From positions 1-33,434 of the forward strand of contig DXIW01000048.1 in the NCBI GenBank assembly GCA_019112625.1: a stretch of DNA of 33,434 bases, given 5' to 3'. The notes beneath the pieces are model-generated. The model was given only the letters and a program-made list of their open reading frames with translations. It had not been told where the DNA came from and made no database searches. The DNA comes from Candidatus Acutalibacter stercorigallinarum (GTDB taxonomy: Bacteria > Bacillota > Clostridia > Oscillospirales > Acutalibacteraceae). Shown in pieces: positions 6,168 through 13,838 of the stretch. A program made the translations under genes and the position numbers. Each line of letters opens with the position of its first letter. The stretch's first letter is position 1.

Positions 6168-7078
6168 TGGACCGGGAAGATCTGGCCATTTTGGCCGTGG
6201 GCGACAACGTGGTGGACAAGTACCTCTCCCGGGGGAAGATGTACCCCGGGGGCCAGTGCGTGAACACCTGCGTCTACGCCCAGGAAAACGGGGTCCGGGC
6301 CGCCTACCTGGGGGTCTGCGGGGAAGGGGCGGAGGCCCGGCTCATCGAGGACACCCTGAATGCCAAGGGCATCGACCACAGCCGCTGCCGGTACATACCA
6401 GGGGAAGGGGGCTTTGCCCTGGTCACCCTGCAGGACGGGGACCGGGTGTTTCTGGGGTCTAACAAAGGCGGGGTGGCCCGTACCCACCTGCTGGAGCTCA
6501 CCCAGGAGGATTTGGCCTACGCCCAGGGCTTCTCTTTGGTGTACTCCAACTGCAACGGCTTCGCGGACCGGGAACTGCCTAAGCTCAAAGCTGCGGGGAT
6601 CCCCATCGCTTTCGATTTCTCTGACCGTTGGACCCCGGATTACCTGCAGGCCACCCTGCCCTGGGTGGACATCGCCCTGCTGTCCTGCTCCCACCTGCCT
6701 GCCGGGCAGCGGGAGCAGGCTTTGGACCAGGCGCTGCGCCTGGGGGCCAAAATCGCCGTGGCCACCGCCGGGCAGGAGGGCTCTTGGGTGAAGTGGGAGG
6801 GAAGGCTCTTTCACGCCCCCGCCGCCCAGGCTGCCCAGGTGGCGGACACCATGGGCGCGGGGGACGCCTACTTCGCCGCCTTTCTCTGCTCCCTGCTGCA
6901 GACCGCCGGGAAAGAGGGGCTGTTCGCCCGGGACCTTTCCCAGCGCATCCCCCAGGCCATGGAGCAGGCCGCGGCCTACGCCGCCAAGACCTGCGCCCTG
7001 GAGGGGGCCTTCGGCGGCGGCGTCCCCCTGGCAGGGCGCACGGAGCTGACCCCACTGGAAAAGGACTTGTCCCTATGA
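6167..7078 (+). CDS. frlD: FrlD-like PfkB-family kinase (fructoselysine 6-kinase type)
   Basis: ATG 6167 overlaps the FrlB stop codon and fits the family N-terminus better than the GTG at 6149. The 303-residue PfkB/ribokinase-fold protein has the N-terminal GDNVVDKY and PGGQCVNTCVYA (substrate and Gly-Gly motif), HSRCRYI before a lid strand, IAFDFSDRW, and the C-terminal anion hole DTMGAGDAYFAAFLC, whose Asp is the family catalytic base. Overall it closely follows E. coli FrlD (AFDFSDKW, DTMGAGDSF). It would phosphorylate the Amadori product on the sugar 6-OH with ATP, feeding FrlB. Its end overlaps the HAD gene in ATGA. Exact substrate is inferred. Confidence 0.87.
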   Translation: MDREDLAILAVGDNVVDKYLSRGKMYPGGQCVNTCVYAQENGVRAAYLGVCGEGAEARLIEDTLNAKGIDHSRCRYIPGEGGFALVTLQDGDRVFLGSNKGGVARTHLLELTQEDLAYAQGFSLVYSNCNGFADRELPKLKAAGIPIAFDFSDRWTPDYLQATLPWVDIALLSCSHLPAGQREQALDQALRLGAKIAVATAGQEGSWVKWEGRLFHAPAAQAAQVADTMGAGDAYFAAFLCSLLQTAGKEGLFARDLSQRIPQAMEQAAAYAAKTCALEGAFGGGVPLAGRTELTPLEKDLSL

Positions 7079-7719
7079 TTTCCTGCGTATTGTTTGATTT
7101 TGACGGCGTCATCGCCGACACCGAACGCTCCAACGGAGACTACCTGGCCCAGGCCCTGGCCGCCTTCGGCATCCCTTTTACGGAAGAGGACCGGCTGTCC
7201 CTCATCGGCACCAACGGCGCGGGGACCCTGGACCGCTTCCTCCAGCGGGCGGACCCGCCTGTCACCCGGGAGCAGCTGGCCCAGGTGCGGGAGGGCCTGG
7301 GCAACACCTACGAGGACAGCCCCCTGTCCCCCCAGCCTGGCCTGCGGGAGTGGCTGGAGGAGCTGAACCGGCAGGGAATCCGCACCGGGGTGGTGTCCTC
7401 CACCTCCACGAAATATATCGTCACCGCCCTCAACCGCATGGGCCTTACCGGGCAGTTCCAGGTCATCGTCTGTGGGGACATGGTGCGGCGGCCCAAGCCC
7501 GCTCCCCACAGCTACCAGCTGGCCATGAGCCTGCTGGGCCTCTCCCCGGAGGACTGCCTGGCCATCGAGGACTCCCCCACCGGTATCCGGGCCGCCCAAG
7601 CGGCAGGGCTGCGGGTGGTGGGCTACAAAGGCGGCTCGGTGGAGCAGGAGACAGGCAGCGCCAGCTGGGAGGTCCGCTCCTTTCAGGAGATCAAGGCTCT
7701 GCCGCCCTTTCTGAGGTAG
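7075..7719 (+). CDS. HAD-superfamily hydrolase, beta-phosphoglucomutase/phosphatase-like
   Basis: ATG 7075 overlaps the frlD stop (ATGA), so this 214-residue protein is the third member of the operon. HAD motifs are all present: I DFDGVIADT at residues 8-16, II SSTST, III RRPKPAPHSY, and IV IEDSPTGIRAA. An alpha-helical cap (C1 type) sits between motifs I and II, as in beta-phosphoglucomutase and sugar phosphatases. The second catalytic Asp of motif I (DxD) is present as DFD. It may dephosphorylate a side product or hexose phosphate of Amadori breakdown; the sequence alone does not fix the substrate. A strong terminator follows at 7776-7801. Confidence 0.85.
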   Translation: MISCVLFDFDGVIADTERSNGDYLAQALAAFGIPFTEEDRLSLIGTNGAGTLDRFLQRADPPVTREQLAQVREGLGNTYEDSPLSPQPGLREWLEELNRQGIRTGVVSSTSTKYIVTALNRMGLTGQFQVIVCGDMVRRPKPAPHSYQLAMSLLGLSPEDCLAIEDSPTGIRAAQAAGLRVVGYKGGSVEQETGSASWEVRSFQEIKALPPFLR

Positions 7720-7770
7720 GCGTTCCATGCGCTTTTCATCAGCGGGGGCAAAGATCTGGCCTCCCTCATA

Positions 7771-7802
7771 AAAAAGGCCCTTTCCGAAGAAAGGGTCTTT
7801 TT
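7771..7802 (+). terminator. Terminator of the frl-like operon
   Basis: GGCCCTTTC (7776-7784) pairs with GAAAGGGTC (7789-7797) with one G-U pair and a CGAA tetraloop, followed by TTTTT. Confidence 0.85.
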
Positions 7803-7830
7803 GCTATCTGCTAAGTTGATCGGCTTTTTC

Positions 7831-7869
7831 TGGCGCGGGAAAGGGGCCTATGGCCCCGCGCCATTTTTC
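7831..7869. terminator. Bidirectional hairpin between the HAD gene and lysS
   Basis: TGGCGCGGG (7831-7839) pairs with CCCGCGCCA (7855-7863); the inner sequence can also fold as GGCC/GGCC. TTTTT follows on the plus strand, and the stem lies six bases past the lysS stop on the minus strand. Confidence 0.7.
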
Positions 7870-7874
7870 CATCC

Positions 7875-9824
7875 TCAATACAGCTTCGCGCCGGCGGGGA
7901 TGTGGGGGTCTACCATCAGGAGATGGAGGCGCTCCTCCCCTTCCTCGTGGTGGACAGTGGAGATCAGCATGCCTTCGGAGTCGATGCCCATCATCTTGCG
8001 GGGGGGCAGGTTGGTGATGGCGATGCAGGTCTTGCCCACCAGGGTCTCGGGCTCGTAGTAGTCGTGGATGCCGCTTAAAATGGTGCGTTCCTTGCCGGAG
8101 CCGTCGTCCAGGGTAAACTTCAACAGCTTCTTGGATTTGGGCACCGCCTCGCAGGCCAGCACCTTTACCGCCCGGTAGTCGGACTTGGCGAAGGTCTCAA
8201 AGTCCACGAAGTCAGCGAACAGGGGCTCGATCTCCACCTTGGAGAAGTCGATGGGGCCCTCTGCTTCCACGGGGGCGACGGGGACAGAAGTTTCGTCCCT
8301 CTTCTCCCCCTTGGGCAGGTCCAGAGGCTTCATGGTGGGGAACAGGATGACCTCCCGGATGGTGTCGGAGTTGGTGAGCATCATCACACAGCGGTCGATG
8401 CCGATGCCCAGGCCGCCCGTGGGGGGCAGGCCGTACTCCAAGGCGTTGAGGAAGTCCTCGTCCATCATGCCGGCCTCGTCGTCGCCCTTAGCCCGCAGCT
8501 CCACCTGCTTCTGGAACCGGGCCCGCTGGTCGATGGGGTCGTTGAGCTCGGAGAAGGCGTTGCCCATCTCGCTGTGGCAGATGAACAGCTCGAACCGCTC
8601 GGTGAGCCGGGGGTCCTTGGGGCTGCGCTTTGCCAGAGGGGACACGTCCACCGGGTGCATGGTGATGAAGGTGGGCTGGATGAGCTTCTCCTCCACCTTC
8701 TGGTCAAATACTTCGTAGAGGGCGTTGCCCCAGGTGGGGTCCGCCGTGGGGGGCAGCTCGACGCCAATGGACTTGGCCGCGGCCACGGCCTCCTCGTCGC
8801 TCCCAATGGCCATAAAGTCCAGGCCGGTATACTGCTTCACCGCCTCGTGCATAGGCAGCCGGGGCCAGCCGGGGGTCAGGTCCAGGTCCTCCCCCTGCCA
8901 GGTGAGCTGGTAGCTGCCCAGCAGCTCCTTGGCGGCAGAGGAGAGCAGGTCCTCGAACAGGTCCATCATATCGCTGAAATCGGCGTAAGCCTGGTAGAGC
9001 TCCACCGTGGTGAACTCCGGGTTGTGCTTGGGGTCCATGCCCTCGTTGCGGAAGATGCGCCCCAGCTCGTACACCCGGTCCAGCCCGCCCACGATCAGCC
9101 GCTTTAAGGGCAGCTCTGTGGCGATACGCATATACATATCGATGTCAAGGGTGTTGTGGTGGGTGATGAAGGGGCGGGCCGTGGCGCCGCCGGAGATGGT
9201 GTTGAGCACCGGTGTCTCCACTTCCATATAGCCTCTGGCGTCCAGAAAATCCCGGACGAACTTGATGAACCGGGAGCGCAGCACGAAGGTCTGCTTTACC
9301 TCGGGGTTCATGATCAGGTCCACATACCGCTGGCGGTACCGGGCATCGGTATCCTTTAAGCCGTGGTACTTCTCGGGCAGGGGCAGCAGGGATTTGGACA
9401 GGAGGGTAACTTTCTCCACCCGCACGGACATCTCGCCCCGCTGGGTGCGGAACACCACGCCCTTTACGCCCAAAATATCGCCGATGTCGAATTTCTTGAA
9501 CCGGTTATACTCTTCCTCATCCATCTCGTCCTTGCGGGCGTAGAGCTGGATGCGGCCGGTGCGGTCCTGCAGGTCGCAGAAGGACACCTTCCCCATGCCC
9601 CGCTTGGACATCATCCGCCCGGCGATGGACACGGGCTGGCCCTCCAGGGCGTCGAAATTGGCCTTGATGTTGGCGCTGTCGTTGTCCGCTTCATATTTGG
9701 TGATTTGGAAGGGGTCGTTGCCGCTCTCCTGCAGCTCCTTCAGCTTATCCCGGCGGATGCGCAGGATCTCCCGAAGGTCCTGCTCCCCCTCCGCCTGGGG
9801 TCGGTTTTCCTTATTTTCCGCCAT
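7875..9824 (-). CDS. lysS: Lysine--tRNA ligase (class II) with C-terminal tRNA-binding domain
   Basis: ATG 9824 (MAENKENRPQAE) is preferred to ATG 9848, which has no usable ribosome site. Residues 1-502 are a full bacterial class II LysRS: N-terminal OB-fold anticodon domain (VSIAGRMMSKRGMGKVSFCDL), motif 2 with RIFRNEGMDPKHNPEFT, and motif 3 with GLGIGIDRCVMML ending in REVILFPTMKP. After a Pro/Glu linker, residues about 529-649 form an EMAP-II/Trbp111-type tRNA-binding domain (YRAVKVLACEAVP, SKKLLKFTLDDG, TILSGIHDYY, NLPPRKMMGIDSEGM), as usually found at the C-terminus of MetRS. Length 649 exceeds the usual 490-510. It charges tRNA-Lys in the cytoplasm. It is 38 bp behind greA and shares its promoter. 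Confidence 0.95.
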   Translation of the reverse strand: MAENKENRPQAEGEQDLREILRIRRDKLKELQESGNDPFQITKYEADNDSANIKANFDALEGQPVSIAGRMMSKRGMGKVSFCDLQDRTGRIQLYARKDEMDEEEYNRFKKFDIGDILGVKGVVFRTQRGEMSVRVEKVTLLSKSLLPLPEKYHGLKDTDARYRQRYVDLIMNPEVKQTFVLRSRFIKFVRDFLDARGYMEVETPVLNTISGGATARPFITHHNTLDIDMYMRIATELPLKRLIVGGLDRVYELGRIFRNEGMDPKHNPEFTTVELYQAYADFSDMMDLFEDLLSSAAKELLGSYQLTWQGEDLDLTPGWPRLPMHEAVKQYTGLDFMAIGSDEEAVAAAKSIGVELPPTADPTWGNALYEVFDQKVEEKLIQPTFITMHPVDVSPLAKRSPKDPRLTERFELFICHSEMGNAFSELNDPIDQRARFQKQVELRAKGDDEAGMMDEDFLNALEYGLPPTGGLGIGIDRCVMMLTNSDTIREVILFPTMKPLDLPKGEKRDETSVPVAPVEAEGPIDFSKVEIEPLFADFVDFETFAKSDYRAVKVLACEAVPKSKKLLKFTLDDGSGKERTILSGIHDYYEPETLVGKTCIAITNLPPRKMMGIDSEGMLISTVHHEEGEERLHLLMVDPHIPAGAKLY

Positions 9825-9862
9825 ATTCTTCGGTCCTTTCCTTCCCATCTCCGGGGAACCCT

Positions 9863-10348
9863 TTAGCGGGAGATGGTGATGATCTGATATTTAGAGATAC
9901 CGGCAGGGGTCTCCACGTCTACGGTCTGGCCTACCTTGGCGCCGATGAGGGCCTTGCCCACAGCGGACTCGTCGGAGATTTTCCCCCCCCTGGGGTCGGC
10001 CTCGTTGGAGCCTACGATCTTGAAATCCCGGGTGGATTTCCGCCCGGCGGCGGTCTCGATCTCCACCTCGATCTTGGAGCCGATATGGACGGTCTCGTTG
10101 TTCAGCTCGCTCTCGTTGATGACCACGGCGTTTTTCAGCATGACCTCCACATCGGCGATGCGGGCTTCCATGATGGCCTGGTCGTTTTTGGCCTCATCGT
10201 ATTCGCTGTTCTCGGAGAGGTCGCCGAAGGACAGGGCCACCTTGATCTTCTCGGCCACTTCCTTCCGGCGCACCGTCTTCAGGTACTCCAGCTCTTTCTC
10301 CAGGGCCTGCAGGCCCTCTTCCGTTACGAAAAACTGTCTCTCTGCCAT
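9863..10348 (-). CDS. greA: Transcription elongation factor GreA
   Basis: The 161-residue product matches GreA throughout. An N-terminal coiled coil (TEEGLQALEKELEYL onward) carries the acidic tip loop SFGDLSENSEYDEAK, whose Asp/Glu reach into the RNA polymerase secondary channel and stimulate cleavage of backtracked RNA. The C-terminal FKBP-like domain (VHIGSKIEVEI, VGSNEADPRGGKIS, GKALIGAKVGQTVDV) binds the polymerase. I use ATG 10348 (MAERQFFVTEEG); ATG 10360 directly abuts the purine run and is less likely. It leads a greA-lysS operon, a pairing common in Firmicutes, transcribed from an almost perfect sigma-A promoter, consistent with high constitutive expression. Confidence 0.95.
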   Translation of the reverse strand: MAERQFFVTEEGLQALEKELEYLKTVRRKEVAEKIKVALSFGDLSENSEYDEAKNDQAIMEARIADVEVMLKNAVVINESELNNETVHIGSKIEVEIETAAGRKSTRDFKIVGSNEADPRGGKISDESAVGKALIGAKVGQTVDVETPAGISKYQIITISR

Positions 10349-10401
10349 AGCTCGTTTCATCCTTTTCTCAAGCGGCCGCGGCGCGGCCAAGTCATTGTAT
10401 C

Positions 10402-10430
10402 ATTATAATAAAAGCGGGCGTCCTTGTCAA
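10402..10430 (-). promoter_or_regulatory. greA-lysS promoter
   Basis: On the minus strand, TTGACA (10425-10430), a 17-bp spacer and TATAAT (10402-10407): both hexamers are perfect consensus. Confidence 0.9.
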
Positions 10431-10447
10431 CGCAGAAGTGCGGGAGA

Positions 10448-10461
10448 CGCGGAAAACCGCG
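10448..10461. terminator. Weak hairpin downstream of ftsX
   Basis: CGCGG (10448-10452) pairs with CCGCG (10457-10461) around AAAA. No T tract follows on either strand, so termination of ftsEX here is uncertain. Confidence 0.25.
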
Positions 10462-10498
10462 CCCCCCACACAAAGTGACAGGTCATAAAAGGGCCGGG

Positions 10499-11440
10499 TC
10501 ACACAATGGCGTCCTCGCCCTCCCGCTTCAGGTACCGGCCGATGGAGATGGCGCCGCCCAGAATGCCGAAGCACATGCCGGCGACGATATACCCCAGGTA
10601 CAGCCACCCCACATAGGGGTGGATATTCACAAAGGTGAGGAAGGGCACAATGCCGTAGGCCACTTCCACCGCCTTGTCGTAGGCGAAGTACAATACCGTG
10701 GCGGAAATCACGCCGGAAATGACGCCGATGACCACGCCCTCCACGATAAAGGGCAGCCGCACAAAGCTGTTGGTGGCGCCCACCGACTTCATGATATTGA
10801 TCTCCATCCGGCGGGAGAACAAGGTCACCTTTACCGTATTGGCGATGATGAACAGGGAGACGATGGCCAGCAGCGCCAGGATGCCGATGCTGCAGATGCG
10901 CACCAGGCGCTCCATGTTGCTGAGCATGCTGGCTACCTCCTGGTAGTTGTTCACGTAGTCCACGCCGTCGATGGACTCGATCTGGGCGGCGGTGGCACTG
11001 TACTGGCTCAGGTCATCCATGGAGATGACATAGGAGTCGGGCAGGGGGTTATCCGAGCCCTGGAGGCCGTAGAACAGGTCGCCGCTGTCCTCGCCGGAGC
11101 TGCTGCTCCCCTGGTCCCCGCTCATGCTGTGGATGATGTCCGCCAGGGCGTCGTCCTTCTGGCGGAAGGAGCAGGTGGCCACGTTGTCGATCTGGCGGAT
11201 CTCCTCGCCGATTTTCACAGCGGTCAGGGAGGGCACGTCCGCGTCCAGGAACACGGTGATGGAGTTGTTGCTCTCCACCGTGGCCATGACTGTGGACAGG
11301 TTCAGGGACAGCAGGCCCGCCACGCCGGTCATCAGCAGGCAGGCGATGAGCACGCCGATGGAGGCGATACTCATGGTCCGGTTTTTCCACAGGCTTTTCA
11401 GGCCCTCCGAAAACAAATATCCCAAACTGTGCAGGCTCAT
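10499..11440 (-). CDS. ftsX: Cell-division ABC transporter permease-like protein FtsX
   Basis: The 313-residue protein has the FtsX layout: a cytoplasmic N-terminus (YLFSEGLKSLWKNRTMSIASIG), TM1 about residues 24-46, a large extracellular domain (about 50-185), and three C-terminal TM helices with LFSRRMEINIMKSVGATNSFVRLPFIVEG, the diagnostic FtsX coupling segment. It lacks transport activity in known cases; with FtsE it passes ATP-driven conformational change across the membrane to peptidoglycan hydrolases during division or elongation. The extracellular domain contains a low-complexity insert (GDQGSSSSGEDSGD). ATG 11440 overlaps the ftsE stop in ATGA and has GAGGAGGTGG upstream. No hydrolase partner gene follows in this window. 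Confidence 0.93.
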   Translation of the reverse strand: MSLHSLGYLFSEGLKSLWKNRTMSIASIGVLIACLLMTGVAGLLSLNLSTVMATVESNNSITVFLDADVPSLTAVKIGEEIRQIDNVATCSFRQKDDALADIIHSMSGDQGSSSSGEDSGDLFYGLQGSDNPLPDSYVISMDDLSQYSATAAQIESIDGVDYVNNYQEVASMLSNMERLVRICSIGILALLAIVSLFIIANTVKVTLFSRRMEINIMKSVGATNSFVRLPFIVEGVVIGVISGVISATVLYFAYDKAVEVAYGIVPFLTFVNIHPYVGWLYLGYIVAGMCFGILGGAISIGRYLKREGEDAIV

Positions 11441-12339
11441 GGACGGTCCACCTCCTCGGCAGTGTCACTCTCCGAGGGGGCCTGCTCCCGCAGGACCTCC
11501 TCCGCGATCTCTTCGGCAGTGGCGGAGGGAGCCTCCGCCGCCGCCGGGGCGGCAGGCTGCTCCTGGGGGGCCACGTAGGTCTCCTCGTCGTTGTCGTACT
11601 CCGCGTAATCGTCGTCGTTCTCCACGGCGTCCGCCGGGTCCTCGTACTGCTCCGGCGGGGCGTAGGTGTCCTGCATCTCCGCGGTGTCCGCCACAATCTC
11701 ACCGGAGTGGATCTGGATGATACGCTTGTGGAAATGCTTGACCAGGGCGTGCTCGTGGGTGACCATGAGCACCGTGGTGCCACGGCGGTTGATCTCGCTG
11801 AGCAGGTCCACAATCTCGAAGGACAGAGCCGGGTCGATATTGCCGGTGGGCTCGTCGGCCACGATCATGCTGGGGTTGTTCACCAGGGCCCGGGCCAGGC
11901 TGACGCGCTGCTGCTCGCCGCCGGAGAGCTCGGTGGGGTAATGCTTGGCCTTGTGCTGCAATCCCACCAGGCTGAGGATGTAGGGCACCCGTTTTTTGAT
12001 GGACCGGGAAGAAGCCCCCACCACCCGCATGGCAAAGGCCACGTTGTCATACACGGTCATGTGGTCGATCAGGCGGAAATCCTGGAACACGATGCCCATC
12101 TTCCGGCGGATATAGGGGATTTTCCCCTTGCGGATGTGGGACACGTCCACCCCGTCTACGATCACCTGGCCGGAGTTGGGCCGCTCCTCGCACATGATGA
12201 GCTTGAGGAAGGTGCTCTTTCCCGCGCCGGAAGAGCCCACGATAAACACAAACTCACCTTTTTCCACGTTCAGGTTGATGTTGTGCAGGGCCTCGGTGCC
12301 GTTGTTATATACTTTCGATACATTGCGAAATTCAACCAA
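11437..12339 (-). CDS. ftsE: Cell-division ATP-binding protein FtsE with long acidic tail
   Basis: I choose TTG 12339 (VEFRNVSKVYNNG) because GGAGGG lies six bases upstream; the longer frame from 12405 has no family match before it. Residues 1-222 are a normal FtsE ATPase: Walker A GSSGAGKST, Q-loop FQDFRL, signature LSGGEQQR, Walker B MIVADEPTGN and the H-loop THEH. It powers FtsX at the division site. Residues about 223-300 are an added 78-residue acidic, Pro/Ala-rich tail (for example YEDPADAVENDDDYAEYDND and later AAEAPSATAEEIAEEVL) that standard FtsE lacks. The tail is probably disordered and may bind a partner. The gene leads the ftsE-ftsX operon from an extended -10 promoter. Confidence 0.93.
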   Translation of the reverse strand: MVEFRNVSKVYNNGTEALHNINLNVEKGEFVFIVGSSGAGKSTFLKLIMCEERPNSGQVIVDGVDVSHIRKGKIPYIRRKMGIVFQDFRLIDHMTVYDNVAFAMRVVGASSRSIKKRVPYILSLVGLQHKAKHYPTELSGGEQQRVSLARALVNNPSMIVADEPTGNIDPALSFEIVDLLSEINRRGTTVLMVTHEHALVKHFHKRIIQIHSGEIVADTAEMQDTYAPPEQYEDPADAVENDDDYAEYDNDEETYVAPQEQPAAPAAAEAPSATAEEIAEEVLREQAPSESDTAEEVDRP

Positions 12340-12419
12340 ATGTATCCCTCCAGTCCATACGGTGGTTCTCAAGCAGGCCGCGGGCGCAGTTATACGCAAC
12401 AGCACCCATCGGCATAGGT

Positions 12420-12428
12420 ATTATACCA
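12420..12428 (-). promoter_or_regulatory. ftsE extended -10 promoter inside an inverted repeat
   Basis: On the minus strand TGG-TATAAT (TATAAT at 12420-12425) is an extended -10; no good -35 lies at 16-18 bp. The element is centred in an imperfect inverted repeat with arms GCACCCATCGG (12401-12411) and CCAATGGGCGC (12426-12436 region). Confidence 0.55.
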
Positions 12429-12540
12429 ATGGGCGCTTCCTGCTATTTTCTTTTTTAGAATTAACTGTAACAATTCTGTAACTTCCCGGCAGAAAAACCC
12501 GCAAAAAAGCCTGTTTTTACGGACTTTGCCGCCGCCGGGC

Positions 12541-13626
12541 TCAGAATTTCACCGGGTTGTTGGACAGGTACTTCTTCACCATCAGGGCCACCTTAAAGAC
12601 GATGGCGTCCTCAAACTCCCGCAGGTCCAGGCCGGTAATCTTCTTGATCTTCTCCAGGCGGTACACCAGGGTGTTCCGGTGGACGAACAGCTTCCGGGAG
12701 GTCTCGGAGACGTTCAGGTTGTTCTCGAAGAACCGCTGGATAGTGAACAGGGTCTCGTGGTCCAGCGAGTCGATGGAGCCCTTCTTGAACACCTCTTTCA
12801 GGAACATCTCGCACAGGGTGGTGGGCAGCTGGTAGATCAGCCGGGCGATGCCCAGGTTGTTGTAGCTGACGATGGGCTTCTCGGTGTCGAACACCTTGCC
12901 CACTTCCAGGGCCACCTGGGCCTCCTTGAAGGAGCGGGCCAGGTCCTTGATGCTGCTGACCATGGTGCCGATGCCCACGGTGCAGTGGGTGTAGAATTCG
13001 CTGGAGAGGGTGTCCACAATGGAGCTGGCCAGCTTGTCCAGGTCCTTCTCGTCGATGTTGGGCTTGATCTCCTTGACCAGGGCGATGTCGGTCTCGTTGA
13101 TGTTGATGATGAAGTCCTTGTTCTTATCGGGGAACAGGTTCTGCAGCACATCGTAGGCGGAGATGTCGTTTTTGTCGGTGATCTTGATGAGCATGCACAC
13201 CCGGCTCACGTCCGAGTCGAAATGGAGCTCGTGGCTCTTCAGGTAGATGTCCCCGGGCAGGATGTTGTCCAGGATCACGTTCTTGATGAAGTTCCCCCGG
13301 TCGTACTTCTCGTCGTAGTACTGCTTGATGCTGTTGAGGGACACCGCCAGAATGCGCACGAATTTCTGGGCCTCGGGGTCGTTGCCGGCCACGAAGACGG
13401 CATATTCCGGACGGGGCCGGTTGCCGAAGGATTTGTAGGAGTACTCGGCGGTTTGCAGCACCTCGGTGTTCGAGAACACCTCGGCGGCCGCCTCCTCGCA
13501 CACCTCGCCGATCTTGCCCAGCTCGCTGCAGGCGATAATGACGGAGGACTCATCGATCACGCCGATGGTGCGGTCGATGGTATCCCGCATTTGATGGATG
13601 ATCCCCTGGAACAATCTATTAGACAT
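12541..13626 (-). CDS. CdaR/PucR-family transcriptional regulator
   Basis: Start ATG 13626 has AAAGGGGAAG upstream. The 361-residue protein has a N-terminal regulatory domain of the CdaR sugar-diacid type (IHQMRDTIDRTIGVIDESSVIIAC), a middle GGDEF-like domain without catalytic residues (about 140-270, with HCTVGIGTMVSSIKDLARSFKEA), and the C-terminal PucR helix-turn-helix (TLFTIQRFFENNLNVSETSRKL is its first part, then VHRNTLVYRLEKIKKITGLDLR). Such proteins activate carbohydrate or purine catabolic genes on binding a small ligand. The gene lies just downstream of the orphan MsmK/UgpC-like ATPase gene on the same strand, but has its own promoter and the ATPase has its own terminator. Target genes are not evident here. 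Confidence 0.88.
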   Translation of the reverse strand: MSNRLFQGIIHQMRDTIDRTIGVIDESSVIIACSELGKIGEVCEEAAAEVFSNTEVLQTAEYSYKSFGNRPRPEYAVFVAGNDPEAQKFVRILAVSLNSIKQYYDEKYDRGNFIKNVILDNILPGDIYLKSHELHFDSDVSRVCMLIKITDKNDISAYDVLQNLFPDKNKDFIININETDIALVKEIKPNIDEKDLDKLASSIVDTLSSEFYTHCTVGIGTMVSSIKDLARSFKEAQVALEVGKVFDTEKPIVSYNNLGIARLIYQLPTTLCEMFLKEVFKKGSIDSLDHETLFTIQRFFENNLNVSETSRKLFVHRNTLVYRLEKIKKITGLDLREFEDAIVFKVALMVKKYLSNNPVKF

Positions 13627-13712
13627 TGCTCTTCCCCTTTCTTTGCAGGGATACGGCTTCCCAAGCGGAACACCGCCCCGCCACCTTGGCGTAGAAAAAA
13701 CTACACATCATT

Positions 13713-13741
13713 ATTTTACATAAGAAACAGAGAAAATTCAA
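13713..13741 (-). promoter_or_regulatory. cdaR-like gene promoter
   Basis: On the minus strand TTGAAT (13736-13741), 17-bp spacer, TAAAAT (13713-13718). Downstream in the leader is a small inverted repeat GTAG-A6-CTAC. Confidence 0.7.
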
Positions 13742-13785
13742 CCTTTTTTTGAAAAAAGATTGCTTTTCTCACATCAGACAGCCCG

Positions 13786-13821
13786 CTAACAAAAACCAGG
13801 GGTACCCGAAAGTACCCCTGG
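13786..13821 (-). terminator. Terminator of the MsmK/UgpC-like gene
   Basis: CCAGGGGTAC (13796-13805) pairs perfectly with GTACCCCTGG (13812-13821). On the minus strand it is followed by TTTTTGTT, and it begins 17 bp after the stop codon. Confidence 0.9.
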
Positions 13822-13838
13822 CAAACAGGCAAGCGATT

